A DNA stretch of 31,331 bases, taken from CAYINJ01 sp964364745 (lineage in GTDB: Bacteria > Patescibacteriota > Patescibacteriia > JACRDY01). Under the pieces are notes generated by a model. The model saw only the letters and a program-made list of their open reading frames with translations. It was not told where the DNA came from and did no database searches. The stretch is from NCBI GenBank assembly GCA_964364745.1, contig CAYINJ010000006.1, forward strand, positions 1 to 31,331, written 5' to 3'. Positions 13,226-20,996 of the stretch are shown here, one piece after another. Position 1 is the stretch's first letter; each line of letters begins with the position of its first letter. Position numbers and translations under genes: made by a program.

Positions 13226-13234
13226 TGCTATACT
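13226..13234 (+). promoter_or_regulatory. Extended -10 promoter for galU
   Basis: TGC-TATACT (TATACT 13229-13234). Transcription would start near 13241, giving a leader of about 13 nt. No -35 at standard spacing. Confidence 0.6.
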
Positions 13235-13253
13235 GACAGCACTACCCGATTAT

Positions 13254-14120
13254 ATGCAGCGTATCCGCAAGGTGATCATCCCGGCCGCTGGGTCCGGCAC
13301 TCGACTGCTCCCCGCGACCAAGGCCCAACCCAAGGAAATGCTGCCGATCATTGATACTCCCGTGATTCAGCACGTGGTCGAAGAAGCCGTCGCCTCCGGC
13401 ATCACGGACGTGATTATCGTCACCGGCAGTAACAAACGCGCCATCGAGGATCACTTTGATGACCAGCCGGAATTGGAAAATTGGCTGACCAAGCAAGGAA
13501 AAATCGCGGCCCGGAATCAGATCCGGCGGATCTCCCGATTGGCCAATTTCGTCTACATCCGCCAAAAAGGCCCGTACGGCAATGGCACGGCGGTGTTGAA
13601 CTGCCGCGACCTGATCGGCGATGAGCCATTTGCGGTGCTGTTCGCCGATGACGTGTTTGTGGCCAACCCCCCTCGCTTGCAACAGTTAATTGATGTCTAC
13701 GAGACCTATGGCGGGCCGGTGTTGACCGCGATCAAGACGAATGCCGAGGGCACCAAGAAATACGGGATCATCGAGGGCAAGAAAATTGGTGATCGGGTCA
13801 TGTCCGTCCAGTCCCTCCTCGAAAAACCCGGCCCCGATAAAGCGCCATCACTTTGGGCGTCAGTCAGCGGCTACGTTTTGACCCCGGATATCTTCCCGAT
13901 TCTAGCCCAGACCAAACGGGGTAAAGGCGGCGAGGTCTGGCTGACGGATGCCTTGCAGGTCCTGGCTAGTCGGCGGGCGATGTACGCGGCCATGGTGGAC
14001 GCGACCTACTATGATATGGGTTCCAAACTGGGATTTTTGAAAGCTAATATCGAGTTCGCGCTGCGGCGGCCGGAGCTCAAAGGCGAGCTGCGCCGCTATC
14101 TCAAAACTATTACTCGTTAA
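13254..14120 (+). CDS. galU: UTP-glucose-1-phosphate uridylyltransferase
   Basis: A 288-aa nucleotidyltransferase with the GalU signature at its start: V-I-I-P-A-A-G-S-G-T-R-L-L-P-A-T-K-A then P-K-E-M-L-P-I-I-D-T-P. V-T-G-S-N-K-R-A-I-E-D-H-F-D and P-F-A-V-L-F-A-D-D-V follow, with Y-Y-D-M-G-S-K-L-G-F near the C-terminus. It makes UDP-glucose from UTP and glucose-1-phosphate for surface polysaccharides. The start at 13254 follows a -10 box at 13229; an upstream in-frame ATG at 13173 overlaps the RT gene. It lies 6 nt before the solute-binding protein gene, so the two may be cotranscribed. Confidence 0.93.
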   Translation: MQRIRKVIIPAAGSGTRLLPATKAQPKEMLPIIDTPVIQHVVEEAVASGITDVIIVTGSNKRAIEDHFDDQPELENWLTKQGKIAARNQIRRISRLANFVYIRQKGPYGNGTAVLNCRDLIGDEPFAVLFADDVFVANPPRLQQLIDVYETYGGPVLTAIKTNAEGTKKYGIIEGKKIGDRVMSVQSLLEKPGPDKAPSLWASVSGYVLTPDIFPILAQTKRGKGGEVWLTDALQVLASRRAMYAAMVDATYYDMGSKLGFLKANIEFALRRPELKGELRRYLKTITR

Positions 14121-14126
14121 TTTCCT

Positions 14127-15524
14127 ATGCCTACGCGGTCAATCAAATTTGCGGTCTTGATTCTGCTGGCCGTGGTCGTTGTCACCGCCGGGTTTGGCTG
14201 CAAAGGCGTGACCAAAGACGAGCTGGCCGCCATGCAACCGGTGACGCTGACTTATTGGCGGGTCTGGGATCAGCCCGATAATTTCCGAGAAATTATCAAC
14301 GCCTATCGGGCCCAGCACCCCAACGTCACCGTGGAAGTCCGGGCCTGGCGCTATGAGGAATACGAACAGCAACTCCTCGACGCCCTGGCCGAAGATCGTG
14401 GGCCGGACTTATTTTCCGTCCCCAACACCTGGATGATGAAGTATCGGTCGAAGCTTTTGCCGGCGCCGGCCTCGGTGGTCGTGGCCCGCGAGCAGGTGGT
14501 GGATCGGTTGGGTGGACTGCAAAAGGAAAAGGTCATCACCCTCGAGACGCACAAGCTGGCCACGCCGCGGCAAGTCAAAGAATCATTTGTCGATGTGGTC
14601 TCTGACGACGTGGTGCTGACTGACCCGGAGACGGGGACGGCGGCCGTGTTTGGCCTGCCGCTGTCGGTGGATACGCTGGCCCTATTTTACAATCGCGACG
14701 TCTTAAACGGCGTCGGCATTCCCGAACCGCCGCAGACCTGGACGGAGTTTCAAAGCCAAGTGAAAAAAATTGTCCGCCAGGACAAACAAGGCAATATCAT
14801 CCAAGCCGGCGCCGCCTTAGGCACGGCCAACAACGTGCCGCGCAACTTCGACCTCTTGTCGCTGTTGATGATGCAAAACGGCACCGTCATGGCCCAGGGC
14901 AACCGCGTCTTGTTCCACCAGATCCCGGCCACGCTGCCAGATCGCGCGGTGCCGCCGGCTGATGAAGCCGTGATTTTCTATACCGATTTCGCTTACCCGG
15001 CCAAGGAGGTCTATACTTGGAATGATCAAATGCCGAATGGCTTAGACGCCTTCATCAACGGCCAGGTTGGTTTTTTCTTCGGCTACTCGTATGATCTGCA
15101 AACCATCCGCCAGCGCGCCCCCAAGCTGAACTTCAGTTACGCGGCCATTCCCCAGATTGAGGGCAACCCCGAAGTGACCTATGCCAACTACTGGGTGGAG
15201 GGGGTGTCGAAGAAAACGACCAATGCCAACTGGGCCTGGGACTTTCTGAACTTCATGGCCACCCAGCCGACGCAAGTGAAGACCTATCTCGACGCCACCC
15301 AAAAACCCACCGCCTTGCGCTCGCTGGTCGCCACCCAGCTCGAAGAAGAAACCCTGACGCCATTTGTCAGTCAGCTGCTGGCGGCCCAGAGCTGGTATCA
15401 CGGCGTGGACGCGCCAACAGCGGAAAAGATTTTCCGTGACTTAATCACCGCCATTGTCGCCGGCGAGCGCACAGTCCGCGAAGCGGTCCAACTATCCGCC
15501 GGGCAGATTCAACAAACCATGTAA
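14127..15524 (+). CDS. Family 1 extracellular solute-binding protein (lipoprotein-like)
   Basis: A 465-aa exported protein. An N-terminal hydrophobic helix ends at A-G-F-G-C (C25), an imperfect lipobox. The mature part matches SBP_bac_1 proteins: L-T-Y-W-R-V-W-D, Y-R-A-Q-H-P-N-V-T-V-E-V, G-P-D-L-F-S-V-P, G-L-P-L-S-V-D-T-L-A-L-F-Y-N-R-D-V-L and A-W-D-F-L-N-F-M-A-T. These normally deliver sugars to an ABC importer, but no permease or ATPase genes adjoin. It ends 3 nt before the first pilin gene, so it may belong to the surface/pilus transcription unit. Ligand unknown. Confidence 0.87.
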   Translation: MPTRSIKFAVLILLAVVVVTAGFGCKGVTKDELAAMQPVTLTYWRVWDQPDNFREIINAYRAQHPNVTVEVRAWRYEEYEQQLLDALAEDRGPDLFSVPNTWMMKYRSKLLPAPASVVVAREQVVDRLGGLQKEKVITLETHKLATPRQVKESFVDVVSDDVVLTDPETGTAAVFGLPLSVDTLALFYNRDVLNGVGIPEPPQTWTEFQSQVKKIVRQDKQGNIIQAGAALGTANNVPRNFDLLSLLMMQNGTVMAQGNRVLFHQIPATLPDRAVPPADEAVIFYTDFAYPAKEVYTWNDQMPNGLDAFINGQVGFFFGYSYDLQTIRQRAPKLNFSYAAIPQIEGNPEVTYANYWVEGVSKKTTNANWAWDFLNFMATQPTQVKTYLDATQKPTALRSLVATQLEEETLTPFVSQLLAAQSWYHGVDAPTAEKIFRDLITAIVAGERTVREAVQLSAGQIQQTM

Positions 15525-15527
15525 CAT

Positions 15528-16130
15528 ATGTTGCGCCGTCAATTCTTTCTCAAAGGAGTAATAGCTATCACGCTGGTGGTCGTAGTAGTGCTGACTACCC
15601 CAGCCGGCGTCAGCGCGGCCGATGAAAATGATTGTACGAATGAAGCGAAGTATCCGGCGGTGGTAGCGATAACATCTGACGTTCAGCAGGGCGGACTGTT
15701 TAGTGCGGTGAGTAAGAAGTGTATTCAGTGTGGCTCTTGTGAGTTGTGTGATTTCTTAAACATCGGCTACCAGGTGGCCCGGATGATCTTCGGCATCATG
15801 GGGGCGGTGGCCTTTGCCTTTGTTATTTACGGTGGGGTGCTGTTCGTCATTTCGGCTGGTTCCAGTGAGATGATTGATAAAGCCAAAGCCACCCTGCGCA
15901 ACGCCGCCATTGGATTATTCATTGTGGCCTTTGCTTGGCAGATCGTCCACGTCACCTTGATTTTCGTGGGGGTCCCGACCGCCGGTAATGATGGCATGAG
16001 AGTATTGTTCAACTTCCAATGGGACAAACCGCCCTGTACGGCCAGCGACGTTGGACCGTATAAAGACGATCAGGTGCAGTCGTTTGAAAAAACCCAGCAG
16101 CCACCAGATGCCCCACCGGGCCGGCCTTAA
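15528..16130 (+). CDS. VirB2/TrbC-like pilin 1 (Cys-rich, longest of array)
   Basis: A 200-aa protein with a signal peptide ending V-S-A-A-D, an extracytoplasmic loop and two hydrophobic helices around Y-G-G-V-L-F-V-I-S-A-G-S-S-E-M-I-D-K-A-K, the T4SS-pilin core. It differs from its eleven neighbours in two ways. Just before the first core helix it has four cysteines at regular spacing, C-I-Q-C-G-S-C-E-L-C. It also has a Pro-rich C-terminal tail of about 45 residues (after N-F-Q-W-D-K-P-P-C). The cysteines could form disulphides or bind metal. It may be a specialised tip or base subunit; that is a guess. Confidence 0.85.
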   Translation: MLRRQFFLKGVIAITLVVVVVLTTPAGVSAADENDCTNEAKYPAVVAITSDVQQGGLFSAVSKKCIQCGSCELCDFLNIGYQVARMIFGIMGAVAFAFVIYGGVLFVISAGSSEMIDKAKATLRNAAIGLFIVAFAWQIVHVTLIFVGVPTAGNDGMRVLFNFQWDKPPCTASDVGPYKDDQVQSFEKTQQPPDAPPGRP

Positions 16131-16143
16131 TTTGTCTGACCTT

Positions 16144-16539
16144 ATGAATCGTCATCTTTTCACGGCCGCCCTGATCGGCCTCCTCGTCCTAGTCAGCTTG
16201 AGCGTGGTTCCGGTTGCCATGGCCGCTGATCAAGGACTAGCCCAGAAAAGTTCATTTCGCGATCTGATTCCAACCAAGAAGTTTGTCGGTGACAATTTCA
16301 TCGTGGATTTCGGCGGGTATTTTTCCAGTGTGATCTTGGGTGTGATCGGCGCGGCCATGTTTTTGGTGGTGGCCTATGGCGGCTGGCAGTGGTTGACCGC
16401 TAGCGGCAATGAAGACAAAATCACCGCCGCTCGGCAAACCATCGTCTGGGCGGTTTTAGGTGGCGTCATGGCCTTTGCCGCTTATGGCCTGGTTAGTTAT
16501 TTGATTACTTTTGCCACCACCGCCGCGACCACCAAGTAG
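16144..16539 (+). CDS. VirB2/TrbC-like pilin 2
   Basis: 131 aa from ATG 16144 (upstream codons overlap pilin 1). The signal peptide ends V-A-M-A-A-D. A variable segment (residues 29-55) precedes helix 1, the core loop Y-G-G-W-Q-W-L-T-A-S-G-N-E-D-K and helix 2 ending L-V-S-Y-L-I-T-F-A. It lacks the conserved R-N-A-I-I-G start of helix 2 found in most paralogues, having T-I-V-W-A-V-L-G-G instead. No SD. Confidence 0.87.
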   Translation: MNRHLFTAALIGLLVLVSLSVVPVAMAADQGLAQKSSFRDLIPTKKFVGDNFIVDFGGYFSSVILGVIGAAMFLVVAYGGWQWLTASGNEDKITAARQTIVWAVLGGVMAFAAYGLVSYLITFATTAATTK

Positions 16540-16577
16540 AAAAACCACTAAATTTGGCAGAAATATCCCCAGTTGAT

Positions 16578-16606
16578 TTGCGGACAAATAGGAAAATCGG
16601 TATAAT
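16578..16606 (+). promoter_or_regulatory. Internal promoter of the pilin array
   Basis: TTGCGG (16578-16583), 17-nt spacer, consensus TATAAT (16601-16606). Transcription would start near 16613, 36 nt before pilin 3. It separates pilins 1-2 from pilins 3-12. Confidence 0.7.
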
Positions 16607-16648
16607 GTAATCAATTTAATTCTGTCTTTACTAACGACTCACTTACTT

Positions 16649-17041
16649 ATGTCTATGCGTAACAAAACGCTCACCGCGTTGTTCGGCACATTGTGCTTGA
16701 CGACGCTGTTGGCTTTGCCGATGGTGGCCTTCGGCGCCAACGCCATTGATAGTCCGGAAGACCTCGGCTTGCAGTATGCCGATGCCACCGGGCTGACCAG
16801 CACGGATATTCGCACCACCGTGGCGAATATCATCAACGTCGCTCTGACGCTCTTGGGCATCATCGCCCTGGTGATTATCGTCTTTGCCGGCTTCAAGTGG
16901 ATGACGGCCGGCGGCAACGACGACCAGATTGGCGAAGCCCGCAAGATGATGGTGGCCGGCGTGGTTGGTTTGGCCATCATCCTGTCGGCCTACGCCATCG
17001 CCAAGTTTGTTATCGAATCACTCTTGAATGCCACCCAATAG
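16649..17041 (+). CDS. VirB2/TrbC-like pilin 3
   Basis: 130 aa. The signal peptide ends V-A-F-G-A-N-A. A short acidic segment (S-P-E-D-L-G-L-Q-Y-A-D) is followed by helix 1 (L-T-L-L-G-I-I-A-L-V-I-I-V), the core loop F-A-G-F-K-W-M-T-A-G-G-N-D-D-Q-I and helix 2 (V-V-G-L-A-I-I-L-S-A-Y-A-I-A-K-F-V). First gene after the internal TATAAT promoter, so probably highly expressed. Closest to pilin 4. Confidence 0.9.
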   Translation: MSMRNKTLTALFGTLCLTTLLALPMVAFGANAIDSPEDLGLQYADATGLTSTDIRTTVANIINVALTLLGIIALVIIVFAGFKWMTAGGNDDQIGEARKMMVAGVVGLAIILSAYAIAKFVIESLLNATQ

Positions 17042-17069
17042 GGTTGGCGTTCGTTTTAATCTTTTGGTT

Positions 17070-17456
17070 ATGAAAAATCTCGCTCGAATGTTGACGGTGC
17101 TGGCGCTAACCGCGCTGGTAGCGGTGCCGCTGTTTGCCGCTAGCGCGCAAAACAGCAACACCACTGACGACTTCTTTGGGGTCAACGTGGTGGGGGATGA
17201 ACTCGAACTGACCACGCAAGATGTCCGCGTGACCGCGGCCAAGATCATCAATGCTGCCATGTCCTTACTCGGATTGGTCGCCGTGGTGATTATCTTGGCT
17301 GGTGGTTTCAAGTGGATGACCGCCGGTGGCAGTGAAGATAAAGTTGAAGAAGCCAAGAAATTAATTGGCGCGGGCGTCATCGGTCTAGTGATCATCATCT
17401 CGGCCTACTCGATCGCGCGGTTCGTCATCTCCAGCTTAGAAAGCGCGACCAGTTAA
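17070..17456 (+). CDS. VirB2/TrbC-like pilin 4
   Basis: 128 aa from ATG 17070; the in-frame ATG at 17028 lies inside pilin 3. The signal peptide ends F-A-A-S-A-Q-N. The core is G-F-K-W-M-T-A-G-G-S-E-D-K-V-E-E-A-K-K, and helix 2 reads V-I-G-L-V-I-I-I-S-A-Y-S-I-A-R-F-V-I. It shares T-T-D/T-Q-D-V-R-V-T-A-A-K-I-I-N with pilin 3, indicating a duplication pair. Confidence 0.9.
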   Translation: MKNLARMLTVLALTALVAVPLFAASAQNSNTTDDFFGVNVVGDELELTTQDVRVTAAKIINAAMSLLGLVAVVIILAGGFKWMTAGGSEDKVEEAKKLIGAGVIGLVIIISAYSIARFVISSLESATS

Positions 17457-17501
17457 GTCGGTTGGTAGTGGCCACCGCGGCCGTTTCATCTCTAGTTTAC
17501 T

Positions 17502-17900
17502 ATGTCTATAACCCATCGCCGCTTCATCGGGGCCGTAATGCTGGCATTGTTTTTGGCTGTGCCACTGGTGAGTCAGGCGGTAGCCAGTGATTATGGCCTC
17601 ACGGGCATTGCCGAAAAGGCCTATGGTAAAGATACCGTCCAAAAGCTAAGCGATGACCCGGTAGTCATCGCTGGAGCGGTGGCCGGGGTGGCCTTGTCGG
17701 TACTTGGCATTGTTTTCTTGATCTTAATTGTCTTAGCGGGAATTAAATGGATGATGGCGCAGGGCAACCAAGATAAGGTGACCGAAGCGCGCAACGCCAT
17801 TGTCCACGCCTTGATTGGGCTAGTGATAGTCGTCGCGGCATATTCGATCGTTAAATACGCGCTGGATTTGGCTCTCACGGTGGTGAAGAAGAGCGCATAA
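17502..17900 (+). CDS. VirB2/TrbC-like pilin 5
   Basis: 132 aa. The signal peptide ends S-Q-A-V-A-S-D. The variable segment is G-L-T-G-I-A-E-K-A-Y-G-K-D-T-V-Q-K. The core is L-A-G-I-K-W-M-M-A-Q-G-N-Q-D-K-V-T-E-A-R, and helix 2 ends A-Y-S-I-V-K-Y-A-L. A basic tail V-V-K-K-S-A closes it. It starts 45 nt after pilin 4 without an SD. Confidence 0.9.
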   Translation: MSITHRRFIGAVMLALFLAVPLVSQAVASDYGLTGIAEKAYGKDTVQKLSDDPVVIAGAVAGVALSVLGIVFLILIVLAGIKWMMAQGNQDKVTEARNAIVHALIGLVIVVAAYSIVKYALDLALTVVKKSA

Positions 17901-17910
17901 TAAATAAATT

Positions 17911-18369
17911 ATGTTTAGTGTTTACCGCCGGCCAGTTATCACCACGCGCCTGATCGTCACGATCAGCATCTGCTTGCTGGGGTTGGCGTTTTTGTCCGGA
18001 CTGGTGGCCTCGGCGGGAGATGGCACGTTGTTGAACTTAAGTAATGCCAACCAAAATGTTGATGATTTTTCAACTACAGCCGGATTCAGCGTCAAGAATG
18101 CGGCTACCCCGCAAGTCATCGCCGGTCAGGTGATTGGTTATGTCATTGCGTTTTTAGGCACCGTCTTTTTCATCCTGATGGTCTATGGTGGCTGGGTCTG
18201 GCTGTTGGCCAAAGGCAATGAAGACGAGGTCAAACGAGCCAAAGATCTAATTCGCAACGCCATTATTGGTTTGATTATCGTCTTTGCGGCTTATACCATC
18301 GCGACCTTTGTCGTCACGCAGGTGTATTCGGTGTCCACTGGCCGAACCGAGTCGCCACCACCGCTGTAA
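17911..18369 (+). CDS. VirB2/TrbC-like pilin 6
   Basis: 152 aa. The signal peptide ends L-V-A-S-A-G-D. The longer variable segment (about residues 33-68) is Asn/Thr-rich. The core is Y-G-G-W-V-W-L-L-A-K-G-N-E-D-E-V-K-R-A-K, then I-R-N-A-I-I-G-L-I-I-V-F-A-A-Y-T-I-A-T-F-V-V. A Pro-containing tail T-G-R-T-E-S-P-P-P-L follows. It starts 10 nt after pilin 5, so translation is probably coupled. Confidence 0.9.
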   Translation: MFSVYRRPVITTRLIVTISICLLGLAFLSGLVASAGDGTLLNLSNANQNVDDFSTTAGFSVKNAATPQVIAGQVIGYVIAFLGTVFFILMVYGGWVWLLAKGNEDEVKRAKDLIRNAIIGLIIVFAAYTIATFVVTQVYSVSTGRTESPPPL

Positions 18370-18381
18370 TTTCTAGCTACC

Positions 18382-18825
18382 ATGAAGTTTGTTCTGCCGT
18401 CAGTAACCGGTCGAAAAGTAGTCGCCGCACTTTTGGTGAGTGTGGCGCTGTTGTTTAGCGGTGTAGCCGTCAGTGCCGTGGCAGTGCCCACTTTAGAAAA
18501 CTTAAATAGTCAGTTAATTGACACCGGTACTGGCGCGGGATTTAACAAACCATCGGGCGACGAGCAAATTTTTACCGTCATCGGTCAATACATCTTAGCG
18601 ATTAACACCATCATCGGCATCGTCATTACCTGCTTCTTTATCTACGCCGGCTGGCTGTGGATCACGGCGGAAGGCAATGATGAAAAGGTCGAGCAGGCCA
18701 AGCGGATCATCCGTGGGTCGTTGATTGCTTTGGTTATTGTCTTTGCGGCGGCAGTGATTACTAATTTTGTGCTCACTGGAGCAATTAGCGGAGATTTCCG
18801 ATATGGCACCACTCCTGCGGAATAA
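18382..18825 (+). CDS. VirB2/TrbC-like pilin 7
   Basis: 147 aa. The signal peptide ends near V-S-A-V-A-V-P. The variable segment includes L-N-S-Q-L-I-D-T-G-T-G-A-G-F. The core is Y-A-G-W-L-W-I-T-A-E-G-N-D-E-K-V-E-Q-A-K, then I-I-R-G-S-L-I-A-L-V-I-V-F-A-A. Its end overlaps the next gene by 23 nt, the only such overlap in the array, so expression of pilins 7 and 8 should be coupled. Confidence 0.9.
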   Translation: MKFVLPSVTGRKVVAALLVSVALLFSGVAVSAVAVPTLENLNSQLIDTGTGAGFNKPSGDEQIFTVIGQYILAINTIIGIVITCFFIYAGWLWITAEGNDEKVEQAKRIIRGSLIALVIVFAAAVITNFVLTGAISGDFRYGTTPAE

Positions 18826-19222
18826 TAAGCGCACCAAAGCAGTGATCGCCATGGGGTTGATGGCGGGAGGGTTGATGTTGGCCGGCAGTATCGTCGCCGC
18901 ACCGCTCTATAATACTCAAACTCCGGATGAAAATTTTGGTACAGTTGCCGACGCCGCCGGTCAGACCAATACCACCGATGATCTGGGGATATTTGTCGGT
19001 AAAACGATTGGCATTATACTTTCGGCGTTGGGAATTATCGTGCTGGCTTATCTGATCTACGGTGGCGTGCTCTGGATGACGGCCGCCGGCAACGAAGATC
19101 AGGTGACCAAAGCCAAGAGTATTATCCGCAACGGCATTATCGGCGTGTTGGTGATCGCCAGCGCGTACGCCATTAGTTACTTCGTGGTCACGCGAGTCGG
19201 CGGCGCGGTTGGGATCAAATAA
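18803..19222 (+). CDS. VirB2/TrbC-like pilin 8
   Basis: 139 aa from ATG 18803, chosen because GGAG (18790-18793) lies 9 nt upstream, the only SD-like site in the array. A basic N-terminus (R-N-N-K-R-T-K) precedes the signal helix, which ends S-I-V-A-A-P. The core is Y-G-G-V-L-W-M-T-A-A-G-N-E-D-Q-V-T-K-A-K, and helix 2 is I-I-G-V-L-V-I-A-S-A-Y-A-I-S-Y-F-V-V. Confidence 0.9.
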   Translation: MAPLLRNNKRTKAVIAMGLMAGGLMLAGSIVAAPLYNTQTPDENFGTVADAAGQTNTTDDLGIFVGKTIGIILSALGIIVLAYLIYGGVLWMTAAGNEDQVTKAKSIIRNGIIGVLVIASAYAISYFVVTRVGGAVGIK

Positions 19223-19229
19223 ACTTTTT

Positions 19230-19622
19230 ATGCGGTATTTCTCCATTCTATTAGCCATGACGTTAATGCTCATCTTCGGCGGTGGGTTAGTTTTAGCTGC
19301 GGATGGGCCGATTGATCAGACGGGAAAGATTCTCAACGAAGCGGCTACTGCTGGCGACTATAACACCAATAATACGACAAATTTCGTCACCACCATCGCC
19401 GCGGTGATTCAGGGTGTACTGTCCTTCGTCGGAATTATTTTCTTTCTCTACATTATCTACGCCGGTTTTCTCTGGGTGACAGCCCATGGTGATGAAGACC
19501 GGATTACCAAGGCCAAAAGCATTTTGAAGAATAATATCATTGGAGTTGTAGTAGTATTGGCGGCGGGCGTGATCGTCAATTATGCCATTACGGTCGCCTT
19601 GGCCCGAGTGCTGTCGCGATAA
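19230..19622 (+). CDS. VirB2/TrbC-like pilin 9
   Basis: 130 aa from ATG 19230; the earlier in-frame ATG at 19209 lies in pilin 8. The signal peptide ends L-V-L-A-A-D. The Asn/Thr-rich variable segment is Y-N-T-N-N-T-T-N-F. The core is Y-A-G-F-L-W-V-T-A-H-G-D-E-D-R-I-T-K-A-K with Asp replacing the usual Asn after Gly. Helix 2 is I-I-G-V-V-V-V-L-A-A-G-V-I-V-N-Y-A-I. Confidence 0.9.
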   Translation: MRYFSILLAMTLMLIFGGGLVLAADGPIDQTGKILNEAATAGDYNTNNTTNFVTTIAAVIQGVLSFVGIIFFLYIIYAGFLWVTAHGDEDRITKAKSILKNNIIGVVVVLAAGVIVNYAITVALARVLSR

Positions 19623-19638
19623 ACTGTTTGGAACACCT

Positions 19639-20073
19639 ATGTTTTATCGACCTAATCGCATAACCATGGTCGCTGTTACTAGTTGGTTGGGGCTGGCACT
19701 GGCACCCACCATCGTCGGTGCTAAAACGGCGGTGATTGAAACTAGCAAAACCACGTTAGATTTTTTGGACCAAGCGGGGTATGATGCCTATAGTGACGCG
19801 GGCGGCGCGCCAATCGTCATCGGCAACATCATCGGCATCGTCCTGTCCCTGCTCGGCGTGGTCTGCCTGATCTACGCGGTTTATGCCGGCGTGAAATGGA
19901 TGACGGCCGGTGGCAACGCCGAGCAGGTGGATGAAGCCAAGGCCGCGTTGCGCAATGCCGCCATTGGTTTAGCCATTGTGCTACTGGCTTACGCGATTGT
20001 CCTGGCTATTTTCACCGTTGCCGGCTTCGGCTTTAATACTGGTTTAACTAATTGGAGTAACGCTGATCGCTAA
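19639..20073 (+). CDS. VirB2/TrbC-like pilin 10
   Basis: 144 aa from ATG 19639; an upstream in-frame start at 19582 lies inside pilin 9. The signal segment ends T-I-V-G-A-K. The variable part includes D-F-L-D-Q-A-G-Y-D-A-Y-S-D. The core is Y-A-G-V-K-W-M-T-A-G-G-N-A-E-Q-V-D-E-A-K, then L-R-N-A-A-I-G-L-A-I-V-L-L-A-Y-A-I. The tail G-F-G-F-N-T-G-L-T-N-W is aromatic and unlike its neighbours. Confidence 0.9.
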   Translation: MFYRPNRITMVAVTSWLGLALAPTIVGAKTAVIETSKTTLDFLDQAGYDAYSDAGGAPIVIGNIIGIVLSLLGVVCLIYAVYAGVKWMTAGGNAEQVDEAKAALRNAAIGLAIVLLAYAIVLAIFTVAGFGFNTGLTNWSNADR

Positions 20074-20078
20074 ACTAT

Positions 20079-20486
20079 ATGTCACGCTTTATTATTGTTT
20101 TAGGTCTCCTGTCGATGTTGTTCGCCCCCTTCGGACTGTTAGCGGCTGATGACACTAACACGCTGGGAGCTGGCTTGAAATCCGTGGCGGAAACGGCCGG
20201 CTATGACCAGGATCTGGCCAACTACGATAATCCCTTGGCCCAAGTGGTCAGCAATGTGCTCTTAGCGGTGTTCAGCGTCTTGGGCGTGGTCTTCCTGGTA
20301 CTGACGGTCTATGCCGGCTTCCAGTGGATGACGGCCGGCGGCAACACCGAACAAATTGATAAGTCCAAAGCGCTGTTACGCAATGCCGTCATTGGCCTGG
20401 CGATTATCTTGTTAAGCTATGCCATTACTTACTTTATCGGCAGTACGCTGTCGGGCGCGGCCGTGGTCAACGGATCAAACATCTAA
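20079..20486 (+). CDS. VirB2/TrbC-like pilin 11
   Basis: 135 aa. The signal peptide ends L-L-A-A-D-D. The variable segment includes S-V-A-E-T-A-G-Y-D-Q-D-L-A. Helix 1 and core are L-G-V-V-F-L-V-L-T-V-Y-A-G-F-Q-W-M-T-A-G-G-N, then T-E-Q-I-D-K-S-K. The L-G-V-V-F-L-V-L-T-V-Y-A-G-F stretch is identical in pilin 12, with near-identical DNA, implying recent duplication or gene conversion. It starts 5 nt after pilin 10. Confidence 0.9.
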   Translation: MSRFIIVLGLLSMLFAPFGLLAADDTNTLGAGLKSVAETAGYDQDLANYDNPLAQVVSNVLLAVFSVLGVVFLVLTVYAGFQWMTAGGNTEQIDKSKALLRNAVIGLAIILLSYAITYFIGSTLSGAAVVNGSNI

Positions 20487-20491
20487 ATTGT

Positions 20492-20923
20492 ATGCGAATT
20501 ATTATTTTTAGCGTCATCGCCAGCATCATGATGGTTAGTGCCGTGACCATGGTGATTCCGGTGCCAGTGATGGCCGCGGTCAATTCCGGTGACAGCAACA
20601 AGACCGATGTCTGGCGCGCCATGCGCCAAGGGGGCCTGACCGATATTGGCAAAAACATTTATGGTGGTGAAGAGGGGACGGATTTTCGGTTGCTGACCTT
20701 CCGATTGATTCGTCGTTTCCTGGAAGTGTTAGGCGTGGTCTTCCTGGTACTGACCGTCTACGCTGGTTTTAAATGGATGACGGCTGGCGGCAACTCCGAA
20801 CAAATTGACGAGGCCAAAGCCCTGCTGCGCAATGCCGTCATTGGGCTGGCCATCATCCTGTGTTCGTACGCCATTACGCTGTTTGTTATCAACACCTTAC
20901 TCCTGAGCACAACCGCCACGTAA
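20492..20923 (+). CDS. VirB2/TrbC-like pilin 12 (last of array)
   Basis: 143 aa. The signal peptide ends V-M-A-A-V-N. The variable segment is longest and most polar of the set (S-N-K-T-D-V-W-R-A-M-R-Q-G-G-L-T-D). R-L-I-R-R-F-L-E-V then leads into the same helix 1 and core as pilin 11 (Y-A-G-F-K-W-M-T-A-G-G-N-S-E-Q-I-D-E-A-K). It starts 5 nt after pilin 11 and is followed by a very strong terminator. Confidence 0.9.
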   Translation: MRIIIFSVIASIMMVSAVTMVIPVPVMAAVNSGDSNKTDVWRAMRQGGLTDIGKNIYGGEEGTDFRLLTFRLIRRFLEVLGVVFLVLTVYAGFKWMTAGGNSEQIDEAKALLRNAVIGLAIILCSYAITLFVINTLLLSTTAT

Positions 20924-20944
20924 GGCAGTCAGCGATAGTCAGCA

Positions 20945-20987
20945 TGATCAAAAACACCCCCGCCTAAGGCGGGGGTGTTTTTGATCA
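20945..20987. terminator. Bidirectional terminator, 20-bp stem
   Basis: Arms 20945-20964 and 20968-20987 are perfectly complementary with a 3-nt TAA loop and T5/A5 tracts inside the arms. It serves the pilin array (forward) and the thioredoxin-fold gene (reverse). Its 35-nt core recurs exactly at 27492-27526. Confidence 0.95.
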
Positions 20988-20996
20988 GACCAATGG

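Noticed and set aside
13173..13253. Earlier start for galU at 13173
   Set aside because: It overlaps the RT end and lies upstream of the TGC-TATACT promoter; the GalU family start aligns with 13254.
15528..20923. Pilin array as an assembly artefact of one gene
   Set aside because: The genes differ in length, signal peptides and outer segments; only short DNA stretches are near-identical (pilins 11 and 12).
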